Positions 1-7,874 of a stretch of DNA of 13,534 bases are shown piece after piece; position 1 is the stretch's first letter, and every line of letters begins with the position of its first letter. The DNA is from an uncultured Alistipes sp. (lineage in GTDB: Bacteria > Bacteroidota > Bacteroidia > Bacteroidales > Rikenellaceae). A model generated the notes under the pieces. The model ran no database searches, had not been told where the DNA came from, and saw nothing but the letters and a program-made list of their open reading frames with translations. The position numbers and the translations under genes were made by a program. The stretch spans positions 1-13,534 of the forward strand of contig UQNV01000054.1 in NCBI GenBank assembly GCA_900542505.1. Reading direction: 5' to 3'.

Positions 1-47
1 GAGATCCTGAGATGTCTCGTGGGCTCGGAGATGTGTATAAGAGACAG
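1..47. other. Illumina Nextera i7-side adapter (not biological)
   Basis: Positions 14-47 are the Nextera read-2 transposase adapter and end in the 19-nt mosaic end AGATGTGTATAAGAGACAG at 29-47. The eight bases before it (6-13, CCTGAGAT) are the primer-strand form of what I recall as Nextera XT index N715. Bases 1-5 match the end of the P7 primer. This is untrimmed library sequence. Genomic sequence starts at about 48. Confidence 0.98.
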
Positions 48-910
48 GGTTTGGCTGCTCCCGCCGCAGGCGCCGCCTTGGGGGCCTTGGGCAGCGGCTC
101 CATGCCGACCAGACGGATGGCGCCCGTCGGGCACTCGTTCACGCACTTGCGGCAGAGCTTGCACTTCTGCGGGTCGATGTAGGCCAGGTTGTTCTCGACG
201 GTGATGGCTCCGAAGGCGCAGACCTTCTCGCACTTTCCGCAGCCGATGCAACCCGCCTTGCAGGCCTTCATCACCACGGCACCCTTGTCCTTCGAGACGC
301 ACGACACGTATACCGCACGGTTCTTGGGCCACTTCTTGCGCAGCTCGATGACCAGCTTGGGGCAGGCCTTCACGCAGGCGCCGCAGGCCGTACACTTCTC
401 GGCGTCGATCTCGGGCAGTCCCGTCGAGGGGTTGATGTGGATGGCATCGAAGGCGCAGGCCGTCACGCAGTCGCCGAATCCGAGGCAGCCGAACGAGCAG
501 CCCGTCTCGCCGACGTAGAGCGATGCGGCCACGGCGCACGAACGTGCTCCGTTGAACTGGTTGGTGCGGGGGCGCTTCTCGCACGTACCGCCGCAGCGGA
601 CGGTTGCCACCTGGGGCTCCTTCTCGGCGGCAGCCTTGCCCAGGAACCCGGCCGCGGCCTTCATGCAGTCGCTGCCTCCGACGGGGCAGAAGAGCGCCGA
701 AATGTCGTCGCGCTTGACCAGCGCCTCGGCCATACCGCGGCAGCCGGCAAAGCCGCAACCGCCGCAATTGGCACCCGGCAGCATCTTCTCGACCTGGTCA
801 ATCCGCGGGTCCTCCTCGACCTTGAACTTCTGGGCCACCACGTAGAGAATGACTGCGGCAAGCACTCCCAACACGCAGAGCGTCAGGATTGTGTAAAGTA
901 ATACTTCCAT
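48..910 (-). CDS. rnfB: RnfB, ferredoxin-type subunit of the Rnf electron transport complex (3' end missing)
   Basis: Electron-entry subunit of the membrane Rnf complex, which exchanges electrons between reduced ferredoxin and NAD while moving Na+ or H+. My translation from ATG at 910 runs about 287 residues without a stop until the adapter. It has an N-terminal membrane anchor (about residues 5-25). A four-Cys cluster follows at C49, C52, C57 and C75, the typical RnfB GANCGGCGFAGC domain. More cysteines lie at about 106-152. Two to three CxxCxxCxxxC ferredoxin motifs follow: C173-C183, C221-C231 and C250-C260. The visible tail after residue 270 is rich in Ala, Pro and Lys, which is common at the RnfB C terminus, so only a little is missing. 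The start overlaps the rseC stop (TGATG), which suggests translational coupling. rnfC and the other subunits should lie beyond the left edge. Identification is firm. Confidence 0.96.
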
Positions 911-1329
911 CAGTGTTTTGTTATTGTAAAATGAATTGTATGTTCGATTCTGCGGCGGAAGAGCCCCAGCACCCCGTAATAAAGCGCCACGCCGGCCAGC
1001 GCGGCCAGGGCGCTCGCCCCGTCGCTCCAGCCCAGCGCAAGGTTGGCCGTCAGCAGCACCGCCAGCAGCACCGCCAACGCACCCACATAGGCATATACGA
1101 CCGCGACGGCACCCGCGCGCCGCCGCACTCCCACCGTCACCGCCTCACCGGGACAATACTCCCCGGCCTGCGGCGTACGCACCTCGATGATTTTGTCCTG
1201 CGTCTCCGCCAGCCCGCACGCCGCACGCGCCTTGCAGCTGCCGCACGCCGAACGTGAGGTGATTCGAACCCGGACCGCATCCGCTTCGACGCGCTCGACC
1301 ACCCCGCTATGTTCGATGAGTTCCGCCAC
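910..1329 (-). CDS. rseC: RseC/MucC-family membrane protein (SoxR-reducing system type)
   Basis: 139-residue member of the RseC/MucC family. In proteobacteria these proteins modulate sigma-E or help reduce SoxR. In Bacteroidota the gene commonly precedes rnfB and its exact job is unclear. An N-terminal cytoplasmic part carries C29-x2-C32-x5-C38 plus C59, a likely Fe-S or redox site. Two hydrophobic helices follow at about 74-99 and 104-124, then a short basic C terminus. The start is GTG at 1329, because I find no in-frame ATG between the nadE stop and the Cys motif. It begins 4 nt after the nadE TAG and its TGA overlaps the rnfB ATG, so the three genes are almost certainly one transcript. 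A role in Rnf assembly or maturation is inference from context. Confidence 0.88.
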   Translation of the reverse strand: MAELIEHSGVVERVEADAVRVRITSRSACGSCKARAACGLAETQDKIIEVRTPQAGEYCPGEAVTVGVRRRAGAVAVVYAYVGALAVLLAVLLTANLALGWSDGASALAALAGVALYYGVLGLFRRRIEHTIHFTITKH

Positions 1330-1333
1330 TGCC

Positions 1334-2911
1334 CTAATCGCCGTACTTGTTGGTCAGCGGCATCAACCGCTCGTGACCGAACGAACACATCGAAAGACGC
1401 AGCACGGGCGGGAACTGGTAGCGCTTCTTCTCGTTGCGCATAATCATCGAGTGAATCTTCTCCACCACCTCCGAGTCGAAACCCGCGTTGACAATCTCCT
1501 CGCGGTGCTGCCCCTCCTCAATCATGCGGTAGAGGATGGCATCGACCACCTCGTAGGGAGGCAGGATATCGCTGTCCTTCTGGTTGGGATGGAGCTCCGA
1601 CGAAGGCTCCTTGTCGAGTATGTTCTCGGGAATGGGGTTGCCGAAGGTGCGGTTGATGTAGCGCGCCACATCGTACATCTCGCTCTTGTAGAGGTCGCCC
1701 GTAGGGCTGAAGGCGCCGGCCGTATCGCCGTAGAGCGTGCAGAGACCCAGCGCGTTTTCGCTCTTGTTCGACGAGTTGAGCAGCACGTAGTCCGTCTTGT
1801 TCTGCACGGCCATGAGCAGAATCGTGCGGATGCGCGTCTGGATGTTCTCCTCGGTGGAGTCGAAGTCGCGTCCGCCGATAACCGGCGTGAGCGTGTCGAC
1901 CACCGACTTGTAGATTTCCGTGATGGGGATGACGTTGTATTCGATGCCCAGATTCTCGGCCAGCTCCTTGGCATCCTCGACCGAGAGGTCCGACGAGAAC
2001 TGCGAGGGCATGAGCAGCGCGCGGACATTCTCGTGCCCGAGCGCATCGGCCGCCAGGCAGGCGACCACCGCCGAGTCGATACCGCCCGAGAGGCCAATGC
2101 AGGCCTTGCGGTAGCCGTTCTTGAGGAAGAAGTCGCGCAGTCCGCAGCGTGCCGCCTCGTAGACCAGCCGCGTACGTTCGCCGCTGGTGGGGATGACGAC
2201 GGGACGGGCCTGGGCGCGGGTGTCGAAAATCTGGAAGTCCTCCTCGAAGTTCTTCATCATGAGCACCAGTTCACCGCGGTTGTTGAAGGCGCCCGACGTG
2301 CCGTCGTAGACGATATCGGTCGAACCGCCGACCTGGTTGACCATGACGATGTTCTTGCCCTCGACGAACGAGAGGTTGCGCATCACCTCGTAGCGGTAGG
2401 TCATCGTTCCCTTGCCGTACTTGCGGGCGTTGATGGAGATGACCGTCTCGACCGACTTGTCGTAGTCGCGTTCGCGGCTCAGGTCGTCGCCCACGACGAT
2501 GGCGCACTTGTGGCCCTTGATGGTGGCATACTCGTAGCCCTTCGAGCCGACGAGGAAGCCCATCTCACGGCGCGCCGTGATGTATTTCTTGCCCACATAG
2601 CGCAGCACCTTGCGGTCCTGGATGAGCGCGGCTGCGCTGATGGTACCTTCGGCGGTGAGAATCGGGAGTCCCACGATGGCCGCGATGCCGTCGCAGCAGG
2701 AGGCGATTTCGACCAGCGCATCCTCGCACAACTCGAGGAAGGTCGTCTTCCGCAACAAATCGAAGGCCGGAGTGCCGCTCACGGCCTGTTCTGCAAAAAT
2801 CACCAGGTCGGCCTTGCGTTCCTTGGCCTTCTGAATCGAATCGATGATTTTCGAGGTGTTGCCCTCCACATCGCCGATGGTGTAATTCAACTGGGCAATG
2901 GCTATCTTCAT
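1334..2911 (-). CDS. nadE: NAD+ synthetase, glutamine-dependent type with a degenerate amidase domain
   Basis: Last step of NAD synthesis: ATP-dependent amidation of deamido-NAD. 525 residues, near the usual length of the two-domain form. The N-terminal nitrilase-like domain covers about 1-235. The C-terminal synthetase domain covers about 245-525, with the P-loop SGGIDS at 275-280, SSNKSENALGLCTLYGD at about 380-396 and a conserved C-terminal end. The synthetase half looks intact. The amidase half keeps the catalytic Glu (FAEQ, E41) and perhaps a Lys (K108/K109). However, the stretch that is normally ICEDLW reads VVGDDLS at 139-145, so the nucleophilic Cys is Gly141, and the usual LPNYGVFDE segment is also lost. 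It probably uses free ammonia (inference). It starts at ATG 2911, is first in the operon with rseC and rnfB, and is read from the promoter at 2945-2976. Confidence 0.95.
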   Translation of the reverse strand: MKIAIAQLNYTIGDVEGNTSKIIDSIQKAKERKADLVIFAEQAVSGTPAFDLLRKTTFLELCEDALVEIASCCDGIAAIVGLPILTAEGTISAAALIQDRKVLRYVGKKYITARREMGFLVGSKGYEYATIKGHKCAIVVGDDLSRERDYDKSVETVISINARKYGKGTMTYRYEVMRNLSFVEGKNIVMVNQVGGSTDIVYDGTSGAFNNRGELVLMMKNFEEDFQIFDTRAQARPVVIPTSGERTRLVYEAARCGLRDFFLKNGYRKACIGLSGGIDSAVVACLAADALGHENVRALLMPSQFSSDLSVEDAKELAENLGIEYNVIPITEIYKSVVDTLTPVIGGRDFDSTEENIQTRIRTILLMAVQNKTDYVLLNSSNKSENALGLCTLYGDTAGAFSPTGDLYKSEMYDVARYINRTFGNPIPENILDKEPSSELHPNQKDSDILPPYEVVDAILYRMIEEGQHREEIVNAGFDSEVVEKIHSMIMRNEKKRYQFPPVLRLSMCSFGHERLMPLTNKYGD

Positions 2912-2944
2912 CTAAGGCTAATTTAATCGTCGGATAGAACTTTG

Positions 2945-2976
2945 CAAAAATAGCGATTATTTGCTAAAGTCCGCAA
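2945..2976 (-). promoter_or_regulatory. Bacteroidota-type promoter of nadE-rseC-rnfB
   Basis: Read on the minus strand: -33 TTG (2974-2976), a 21-nt spacer, then -7 box TATTTTTG (2945-2952). This matches TTG-N19-21-TAnnTTTG. The -7 box ends 33 nt before the nadE ATG. Confidence 0.75.
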
Positions 2977-3032
2977 AATTTAGCCCGTAAAATGTTTATT
3001 CCCTCGCATTTATTTGACCGGGGCGGCACCGG

Positions 3033-3109
3033 GGCAACCGGCCGGCAATCGGCCGACAATCGGCAGGCAATCCGCCGACAATCGGCAGGCAATCGACCGG
3101 CAATCGGCC
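3033..3109. repeat. Seven tandem 11-nt repeats upstream of nadE
   Basis: Seven back-to-back 11-mers close to GGCAATCGGCC. Unit starts are 3033, 3044, 3055, 3066, 3077, 3088 and 3099. Units 3055-3076 and 3077-3098 are near-copies of a 22-nt double unit. Most units have GGC-N5-GCC symmetry. The period is not a multiple of three and the array lies in an intergenic region, so it is non-coding. It sits about 57 nt upstream of the nadE -33 element and between that promoter and the terminator at 3255-3299. Confidence 0.85.
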
Positions 3110-3254
3110 GCAAAAACCCGCTCCGCGCCCCTGCACACGCCCCGCAGGCAACGCTCCGGCGCCGCACATCGCCGGCCCGCAGACCGTCACGCGGGGACAC
3201 GCGCGCCCGTATCCCGCCCGGAGCGGCCGTCCGCACCTCAGACCGTCGCAACGG

Positions 3255-3299
3255 AAAGCGGAGCGGCGGACCCGTTCAATGGGTCCGCCGCTCCGCTTT
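3255..3299 (-). terminator. Strong hairpin terminator after the trkA-to-zinc-ribbon gene cluster
   Basis: A perfect 19-bp stem (3255-3273 with 3281-3299) with a 7-nt loop. Each strand has only a short U run, so it may work in either direction. It separates the long minus-strand cluster from nadE. Confidence 0.8.
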
Positions 3300-3307
3300 T
3301 CCAAACT

Positions 3308-3329
3308 CTTCCGGAGATGGTTCCGGAAG
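3308..3329 (-). terminator. Small hairpin just after the zinc-ribbon gene
   Basis: An 8-bp perfect stem (3308-3315 with 3322-3329) with a 6-nt loop starts 8 nt past the stop codon at 3338-3340. It has no clear U run. It may protect the mRNA 3' end or support the stronger hairpin that follows. Confidence 0.45.
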
Positions 3330-3337
3330 CCATTCCG

Positions 3338-4096
3338 CTACTGCTCCGCCTCGGGGTCGGCGACCAGGATGCGGCCGCAGTATTCGCAGATGATAATCTT
3401 CTTACCCGAGCGGATATCGACCTGACGCTGAGGCGGGATACGGTTGAAGCAACCGCCGCAGGCATCACGCTTGACCGTCACCACGGCCAGACCGTTGCGC
3501 ACGCTGCGGCGAATGCGGTTATAGGCTGCGAGCAGACGCTCGTCCACTTTCGCACGCGCCTGTTCGGCCTGCGCCTCATACTCGGCAACCTGCGGTGCGG
3601 TTTCGGCCTCGATGCTCTCCAGTTCGCTCTTCTTGGCGGTCAAATCGACGCTGCGCTCGTTGAGCACGGCTTCGGTCTCCTCCAGCTGGGCCTTCTTGAC
3701 CTTCACACCGGCAGCATACTCCTTGAGTCGTTTCTCGGCCAGTTCGATTTCGAGCTCCTGATACTCGATTTCCTTCGTGATGGCGTCGAATTCACGATTG
3801 TTGCGGACGTTGTTCTGCTGCTCTTTGTAGTTTGCGATTTGAATCTTCGCCTGGTCGATTTCGCGTCGGCGCTGCTTGGTCAGAGCGTTGAACTCCTCGA
3901 TTTCGGCATTGACGTTGTCGATACGCGTTTTCAGACCGGCAAGCTCATCCTCGAGGTCCTGCACCTCGAGCGGCAGTTCACCCTTCACCTTGTTGATTTC
4001 GTCGATTTTGCTGTCGATTTTCTGAATCTCGTACAGCGCCATGATTTTCTCCTGCATCGAATAATCAACGTCGGCGGCCTTTTTCTGTGTTGCCAT
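3338..4096 (-). CDS. Coiled-coil protein with C-terminal C4 zinc ribbon (DUF164/PF02591 type)
   Basis: 252 residues. About 15-200 is one long charged Glu/Lys/Gln-rich segment that should form an antiparallel coiled coil. The C-terminal zinc ribbon has C213-x2-C216 and C237-x2-C240 (CGGC ... CEYCG), followed by an acidic tail. This is the architecture of the widespread zf-RING_7/DUF164 family, which includes chlamydial CT398/CdsZ. The general bacterial role is unsettled; nucleic-acid or secretion-related functions have been proposed. The start ATG is 19 nt after the nif3 stop. A pairing of this family with Nif3 proteins is common, so the two products may work together (inference). It is the last gene before the terminator at 3255-3299. 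Confidence 0.9.
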   Translation of the reverse strand: MATQKKAADVDYSMQEKIMALYEIQKIDSKIDEINKVKGELPLEVQDLEDELAGLKTRIDNVNAEIEEFNALTKQRRREIDQAKIQIANYKEQQNNVRNNREFDAITKEIEYQELEIELAEKRLKEYAAGVKVKKAQLEETEAVLNERSVDLTAKKSELESIEAETAPQVAEYEAQAEQARAKVDERLLAAYNRIRRSVRNGLAVVTVKRDACGGCFNRIPPQRQVDIRSGKKIIICEYCGRILVADPEAEQ

Positions 4097-4115
4097 ATAT
4101 TATAATTGTTTGAAC

Positions 4116-4901
4116 TTAAACGAAATAGTTCACTGGATTCCGAGAGCATCCACTCTTGCGGACCGCAAAGGTAATCAAATTTTTCGACAAAACCTCAAAT
4201 AAAAGCTCAATTGCGCAATATTCGCTCTCGAAATGACCGATATCCGCCACGACGAACTCCCCGTCGGGGAACATGAAATCGTTATACTTCAAATCGGCCG
4301 TCACATAGAGGTCGGCTCCCGCCCGGCGGGCATCGGCCATGAGCGATGCACCGGCACCCGTACAGAGGGCGATGCGGCACACCTGCTCGGAGACCAGGTC
4401 GCTGTGGCGCACCACCTTCACCCCGAGGCGCTGCTGCATCCGGCGCAGAAACTCCACCGTGGGCAGCGGCTCGGGCAGTTCGCCCACGACGCCGAAGCCT
4501 GCCCGGGGGTCGCCCTCCGAGGGTTGCAGCACGCTGAGCTCCCCGATTCCGAGCAGCGCAGCCAGACGCCAGCTCATCCCTTCGGGGGCGCTGTCGAGAT
4601 TCGTGTGGCAGGCATAGAGCGCAATGCCGCGGCGGATGGCCCGCTCGACGCAGCGCTGGACCATATCGGCCGAATTGAAGCGCTTGAGCGGATGGAAGAC
4701 AATCGGGTGGTGGGTGATGACCAGGTCGCACCCCTCGCGCTCGGCCTCGTCGAGCACCTCGTCGGTAACGTCGACGGCCAACAGCGCCTGCCGCACCTCG
4801 TCGTCGGGCCGGCCCACAATCAGTCCCGCATTGTCGTAGGACTCCTGGTAGGCAAGCGGTGCGAAGCGCTCGATTACATCGGTTATATCCTTTATCTTCA
4901 T
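4116..4901 (-). CDS. Nif3/YbgI-family dinuclear metal protein
   Basis: 261 residues, the short YbgI-like form without the PII-like insertion found in many 360-residue homologues. The metal-binding residues of the family are visible: THHP (H64, H65), CHTNLD (H99, D103) and GHFESE (H223, E227). They should hold two metal ions on the inside of a toroidal hexamer. The family is annotated as GTP cyclohydrolase 1 type 2 or Nif3-like, but its physiological substrate is not settled. It starts at ATG 4901, 68 nt after the MerR-type gene, and ends 19 nt before the zinc-ribbon gene. It probably shares their transcript. Confidence 0.93.
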   Translation of the reverse strand: MKIKDITDVIERFAPLAYQESYDNAGLIVGRPDDEVRQALLAVDVTDEVLDEAEREGCDLVITHHPIVFHPLKRFNSADMVQRCVERAIRRGIALYACHTNLDSAPEGMSWRLAALLGIGELSVLQPSEGDPRAGFGVVGELPEPLPTVEFLRRMQQRLGVKVVRHSDLVSEQVCRIALCTGAGASLMADARRAGADLYVTADLKYNDFMFPDGEFVVADIGHFESEYCAIELLFEVLSKNLITFAVRKSGCSRNPVNYFV

Positions 4902-4969
4902 TGTCTTACGGATTATTCACATTGGGTCTGCCGAAGGGACGCTTCCCGTCTGTCCCCTCACCTCTCCGC

Positions 4970-5635
4970 TCAGAAGAGCGACTGCTCGTAGAAGGCGAAG
5001 AGCTCCTTGTGCTCGGCCTCCTCCTTCTTGCGGCGCGGACGGCGCGCCCCCCGCTTGGGCGCTGCGGGAGTTCCGTCACCGGCTTCGGCGCCGGACTCCG
5101 GCTCCGCATTCGCTCCGTCGGCTGTCGCGCCGGCTGCCGCGTCGGAGAACTTCACCACGGCCTTGGCACGTCGGCGCGGACGGGGTGCATCGTCCCCCGA
5201 TGTTTCGGATGGGGTCACGGAGCCGGTCATGTCCGCAGCCGACAGGTCGGCAGCGGCAACCTCGGCCGGAGAGTCGACCACGACCGTGCGGCCCTCGCCT
5301 GAATCGTTGCCCTTGAGCTCCTCGCGCACCTCGACCAGCAGCGCACGGATGCGCTGCAGCCGTTCGAGCAGCTCGACGTCGCGCGGCACGGCCTTTTCGC
5401 GCCGGCACTGGCGCAGCGCCTTGCGGGCCCCCTCGAGCGTCATGCCCTGCTCCTTGACCAGGTGGTAAATCAACTTCAGATTCTCGACATCGGCCGGCGT
5501 GAAGAGGCGGTTGCCCTTCTTGTTGCGCTTGGGCTTCAACACCCCGAACTGCGACTCCCAGTGGCGGAGCAGCGACGGCCTTACGTCGAACATCTCGGCC
5601 ACCTCGCCCATTGAATAATAAAGCTTCTCTGCCAT
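4970..5635 (-). CDS. MerR-family transcriptional regulator with disordered basic C-terminal region
   Basis: 221 residues. The N-terminal winged helix-turn-helix (about 5-75: YYSMGEVAEMFDV, LLRHWESQFG, RLFTPADVENLKLI) is clearly MerR type and is followed by a short dimerisation helix to about 108. There is no Cys-based metal or redox sensor domain. About 110-205 is low-complexity Ala/Glu/Asp/Pro sequence broken by Arg/Lys clusters (PRPRRRAK, RGARRPRRKKEE). The last 11 residues, ELFAFYEQSLF, resemble an ending I associate with a Bacteroidota MerR subgroup. Its effector and targets are unknown. It starts at ATG 5635, 150 nt after the methyltransferase gene. I see no consensus promoter in that gap. 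Confidence 0.9.
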   Translation of the reverse strand: MAEKLYYSMGEVAEMFDVRPSLLRHWESQFGVLKPKRNKKGNRLFTPADVENLKLIYHLVKEQGMTLEGARKALRQCRREKAVPRDVELLERLQRIRALLVEVREELKGNDSGEGRTVVVDSPAEVAAADLSAADMTGSVTPSETSGDDAPRPRRRAKAVVKFSDAAAGATADGANAEPESGAEAGDGTPAAPKRGARRPRRKKEEAEHKELFAFYEQSLF

Positions 5636-5785
5636 ACGCTATTTCGATATCTCGGTTTGTTTTATATCATCTTCATCTCCCGGCTTCATCATCGGCGCCG
5701 CAGCAGCAGACGGCACTCCATCCCCGCCACGGTTCGTCCCGGCCGCCGCAGCCGCACCCGGAGGCCTCGCTCCCCCACGGCCGCC

Positions 5786-7198
5786 CTATGCCTCCGCGTC
5801 AGCATCGCCCGACGGCTGCTGGCGGAGAATCCGCAGCGAATTGGGATAGAGGTTGTTCACGCGGGCGCCGATGCGCTTGACGAACCCCAGCGCACGGCCG
5901 TGCGCCGTCACCAGGTTGATGCCCTCGGCAAAGGGCCCGGCCGCAAGGTCCTGCTTGCGCAGGAAGCGTAGCGCCTCCTCGGCTCCCAGCTCTGTTGCCG
6001 GCACGGCATCGCGGCGCAAACCCGCAAAGAGGGCCAGCGCCGGGTCGGGCTTCAGCCGACCCTTGAAGAGCTGCCCCATGGCCACGCCCGAATAAATCAC
6101 GGGCAGCACGCCCGAGAGGCTCCGCACGGCGTCATACTGCGCCGCATACCAGCCGTAGAACGTATCGCCGACCGCACCGAAACGCATCGCCCCGGGTTCG
6201 GCAACCCACCGGGCAAGTTCTGCCGCCGACGCCTTGTCGACCGCACCGAGCGCCTCGCGGCGCAGACGGGGCACACGGCTCCGTCCGCCGGCATCGGACG
6301 CCTTGCGGGCCACGGCGGCAAAGAAACCCTCGCCCTCGGCCCGGTGCGGGAAGAAGCGGAACGTTCGGAACACCCCGACACGTCCGCAGACCACACCCCA
6401 CGCCTCGTCGAGCGGCACCTCCGCCGATTCGGTCGCCTCGTCACCCGCCCAGGCGAGGAACCGCTCGAGCGACCCCTCGTCTTCGCTGCGGTTGAAGGTG
6501 CAGGTGCTGTAGAGCAGCGTCCCGCCGGGTCGCAGCGCCCGCCAGGCGGCGCGCAGAATCGCATCCTGACGCGATGCGCAGAGGCGCACGTTCGCCTCGC
6601 TCCACTCGCCGCGCGCGGCATCGTCCTTGCGGAACATACCCTCGCCCGAACAGGGGGCGTCGACCGCCACCACGTCGTACCACGACTCGAACTCCGCCAT
6701 GCGCTCCGCATCGGCCGTCGTGACCACGACATTGCCCGTGCCCCAGCGGCGGATGTTGTCGGCGAGCACCTGTGCCCGCCGGCGGTCGATTTCATTGGCG
6801 ACGACCAGTCCGTCGCGCCCGACCAGCGAGGCGTAGAGCGTACTCTTGCCGCCGGGGGCGGCGCAGAGGTCGAGCACCCGCGCGCCGTCGAGACCGACAT
6901 CCGCAAGCAGCCGTCCGACGAACTGCGACGAGGGTTCCTGGACGTAGTAGGCGCCGGCATGGAACTCCGCGTCGAAGGTGAACTGCGGCCGCCGGGGCAG
7001 ATAGCGCCCCTCGGCGCACCACCCAACCGGGCGCACCCCCTCGGCCGCAACGACCGCCGGCAGCGCCCCGGCACACTTCGCCGGATTGAGCCGCACCGAG
7101 ACCGTCGGCTCGCCGTCGAGGGCCTCGCACAGCGCGCGCCCCTCCGCTTCACCCAGCTCGCGGCACACGGCCGCCTCGAATGCCTCGGGCAGCCTCAT
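5786..7198 (-). CDS. RsmF-like rRNA/tRNA cytosine-C5 methyltransferase (NOL1/NOP2/Sun family)
   Basis: 470-residue SAM-dependent RNA m5C methyltransferase. The SAM-binding loop is VLDLCAAPGGKST (about 108-120). The two family cysteines are present: C183 in DAPCSGEGMFRK and C233 in STCTFNRSEDE (the attacking Cys). The C-terminal half (about 300-470), ending in RVNNLYPNSLRIL, is the RsmF/YebU-type RNA-binding extension seen in Bacteroidota proteins of this group. The exact target base, 16S rRNA or tRNA, cannot be read from sequence. The start ATG overlaps the stop of the upstream kinase gene as ATGA, a sign of translational coupling. Confidence 0.93.
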   Translation of the reverse strand: MRLPEAFEAAVCRELGEAEGRALCEALDGEPTVSVRLNPAKCAGALPAVVAAEGVRPVGWCAEGRYLPRRPQFTFDAEFHAGAYYVQEPSSQFVGRLLADVGLDGARVLDLCAAPGGKSTLYASLVGRDGLVVANEIDRRRAQVLADNIRRWGTGNVVVTTADAERMAEFESWYDVVAVDAPCSGEGMFRKDDAARGEWSEANVRLCASRQDAILRAAWRALRPGGTLLYSTCTFNRSEDEGSLERFLAWAGDEATESAEVPLDEAWGVVCGRVGVFRTFRFFPHRAEGEGFFAAVARKASDAGGRSRVPRLRREALGAVDKASAAELARWVAEPGAMRFGAVGDTFYGWYAAQYDAVRSLSGVLPVIYSGVAMGQLFKGRLKPDPALALFAGLRRDAVPATELGAEEALRFLRKQDLAAGPFAEGINLVTAHGRALGFVKRIGARVNNLYPNSLRILRQQPSGDADAEA

Positions 7199-7812
7199 CG
7201 CTTTTCGGAGGCTTTGAGCGCATCGAGCCGTGCGCAGATTCGCTCGAGCACCTCGGGATTCTCCACGAAGTCCTCGCTGTCCTTGTCGACGACCAGCACC
7301 TCGCCTTCGTAGATGTGGTCAATCCAGTGGTCGTACTTGTCGTTCAGCCGGCGCAGGTAGGCTTCGTCGATGTTCATCTCGTACTCACGACCCCGCTTGC
7401 GAATCTGCGAGATGAGCGTCGGAACGCTCGCCTTGAGGTAAATCAGCAGGTCGGGTTTGGGAATGAGCGTGGTGACCAGACGGAATATCTTCATGTAGGT
7501 CTCGATGTCGCGCGTCGACATGAGCCCCATTTCGTGGAGGTTCGTGGCGAAGATGTGGGCATCCTCGTAGATGGTGCGGTCCTGGAAGATATCCCCGTCG
7601 CCGGCCGAAAGCATATCCATCGTCTGCTGAATCCGGCTTCCGAGGAAGCTGATTTGCAGTTGGAACGACCAGCGGTTCATATCTTCGTAGAAATCGCCGA
7701 TGTAAGGATTGTCGCTCTCCTCCAGATAACATTTTGCCCGATAGCGTCGGGTCAGCATTTCGGTCAGCGTCGTCTTGCCGCTGCCGATATTTCCCGCAAT
7801 GGCGATATACAT
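7195..7812 (-). CDS. Deoxynucleoside kinase (dNK/dAK/dGK family)
   Basis: 205 residues. It phosphorylates salvaged deoxynucleosides with ATP. Visible motifs are the P-loop GNIGSGKTT (7-15), E31/E32 of the substrate site, QDRTIYED (77-84, the DRS-like motif) and an Arg-rich lid RKRGREYE (138-145). The length is typical of bacterial deoxyadenosine/deoxyguanosine kinases. The preferred base cannot be told. It starts at ATG 7812, 62 nt after the GH3-family gene, and its TGA overlaps the methyltransferase ATG. I found no consensus promoter in the short gap, so it is likely carried on the trkA transcript. Confidence 0.93.
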   Translation of the reverse strand: MYIAIAGNIGSGKTTLTEMLTRRYRAKCYLEESDNPYIGDFYEDMNRWSFQLQISFLGSRIQQTMDMLSAGDGDIFQDRTIYEDAHIFATNLHEMGLMSTRDIETYMKIFRLVTTLIPKPDLLIYLKASVPTLISQIRKRGREYEMNIDEAYLRRLNDKYDHWIDHIYEGEVLVVDKDSEDFVENPEVLERICARLDALKASEKR

Positions 7813-7874
7813 GGATGGACGATTTGATTTATCGGTTTTTCAATCAATTACATAGCTGCATCAAAGGCGCGCCC

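Noticed and set aside
29..47. Tn5 mosaic ends as evidence of a transposon
   Set aside because: They are part of full Nextera adapters with index sequence, so they are library-made, not a genomic Tn5.
1187..2926. 579-codon open frame on the plus strand opposite nadE
   Set aside because: It is antisense to a clear NadE protein; GC-biased third positions keep the opposite strand open. The translation has no recognisable domain.
3033..3109. CRISPR array
   Set aside because: The units are 11 nt, directly abutting and without spacers, and no cas gene is near.
5636..5785. Promoter or small gene between the methyltransferase and MerR-type genes
   Set aside because: No TTG-N19-21-TAnnTTTG match and no convincing short frame could be found by eye.
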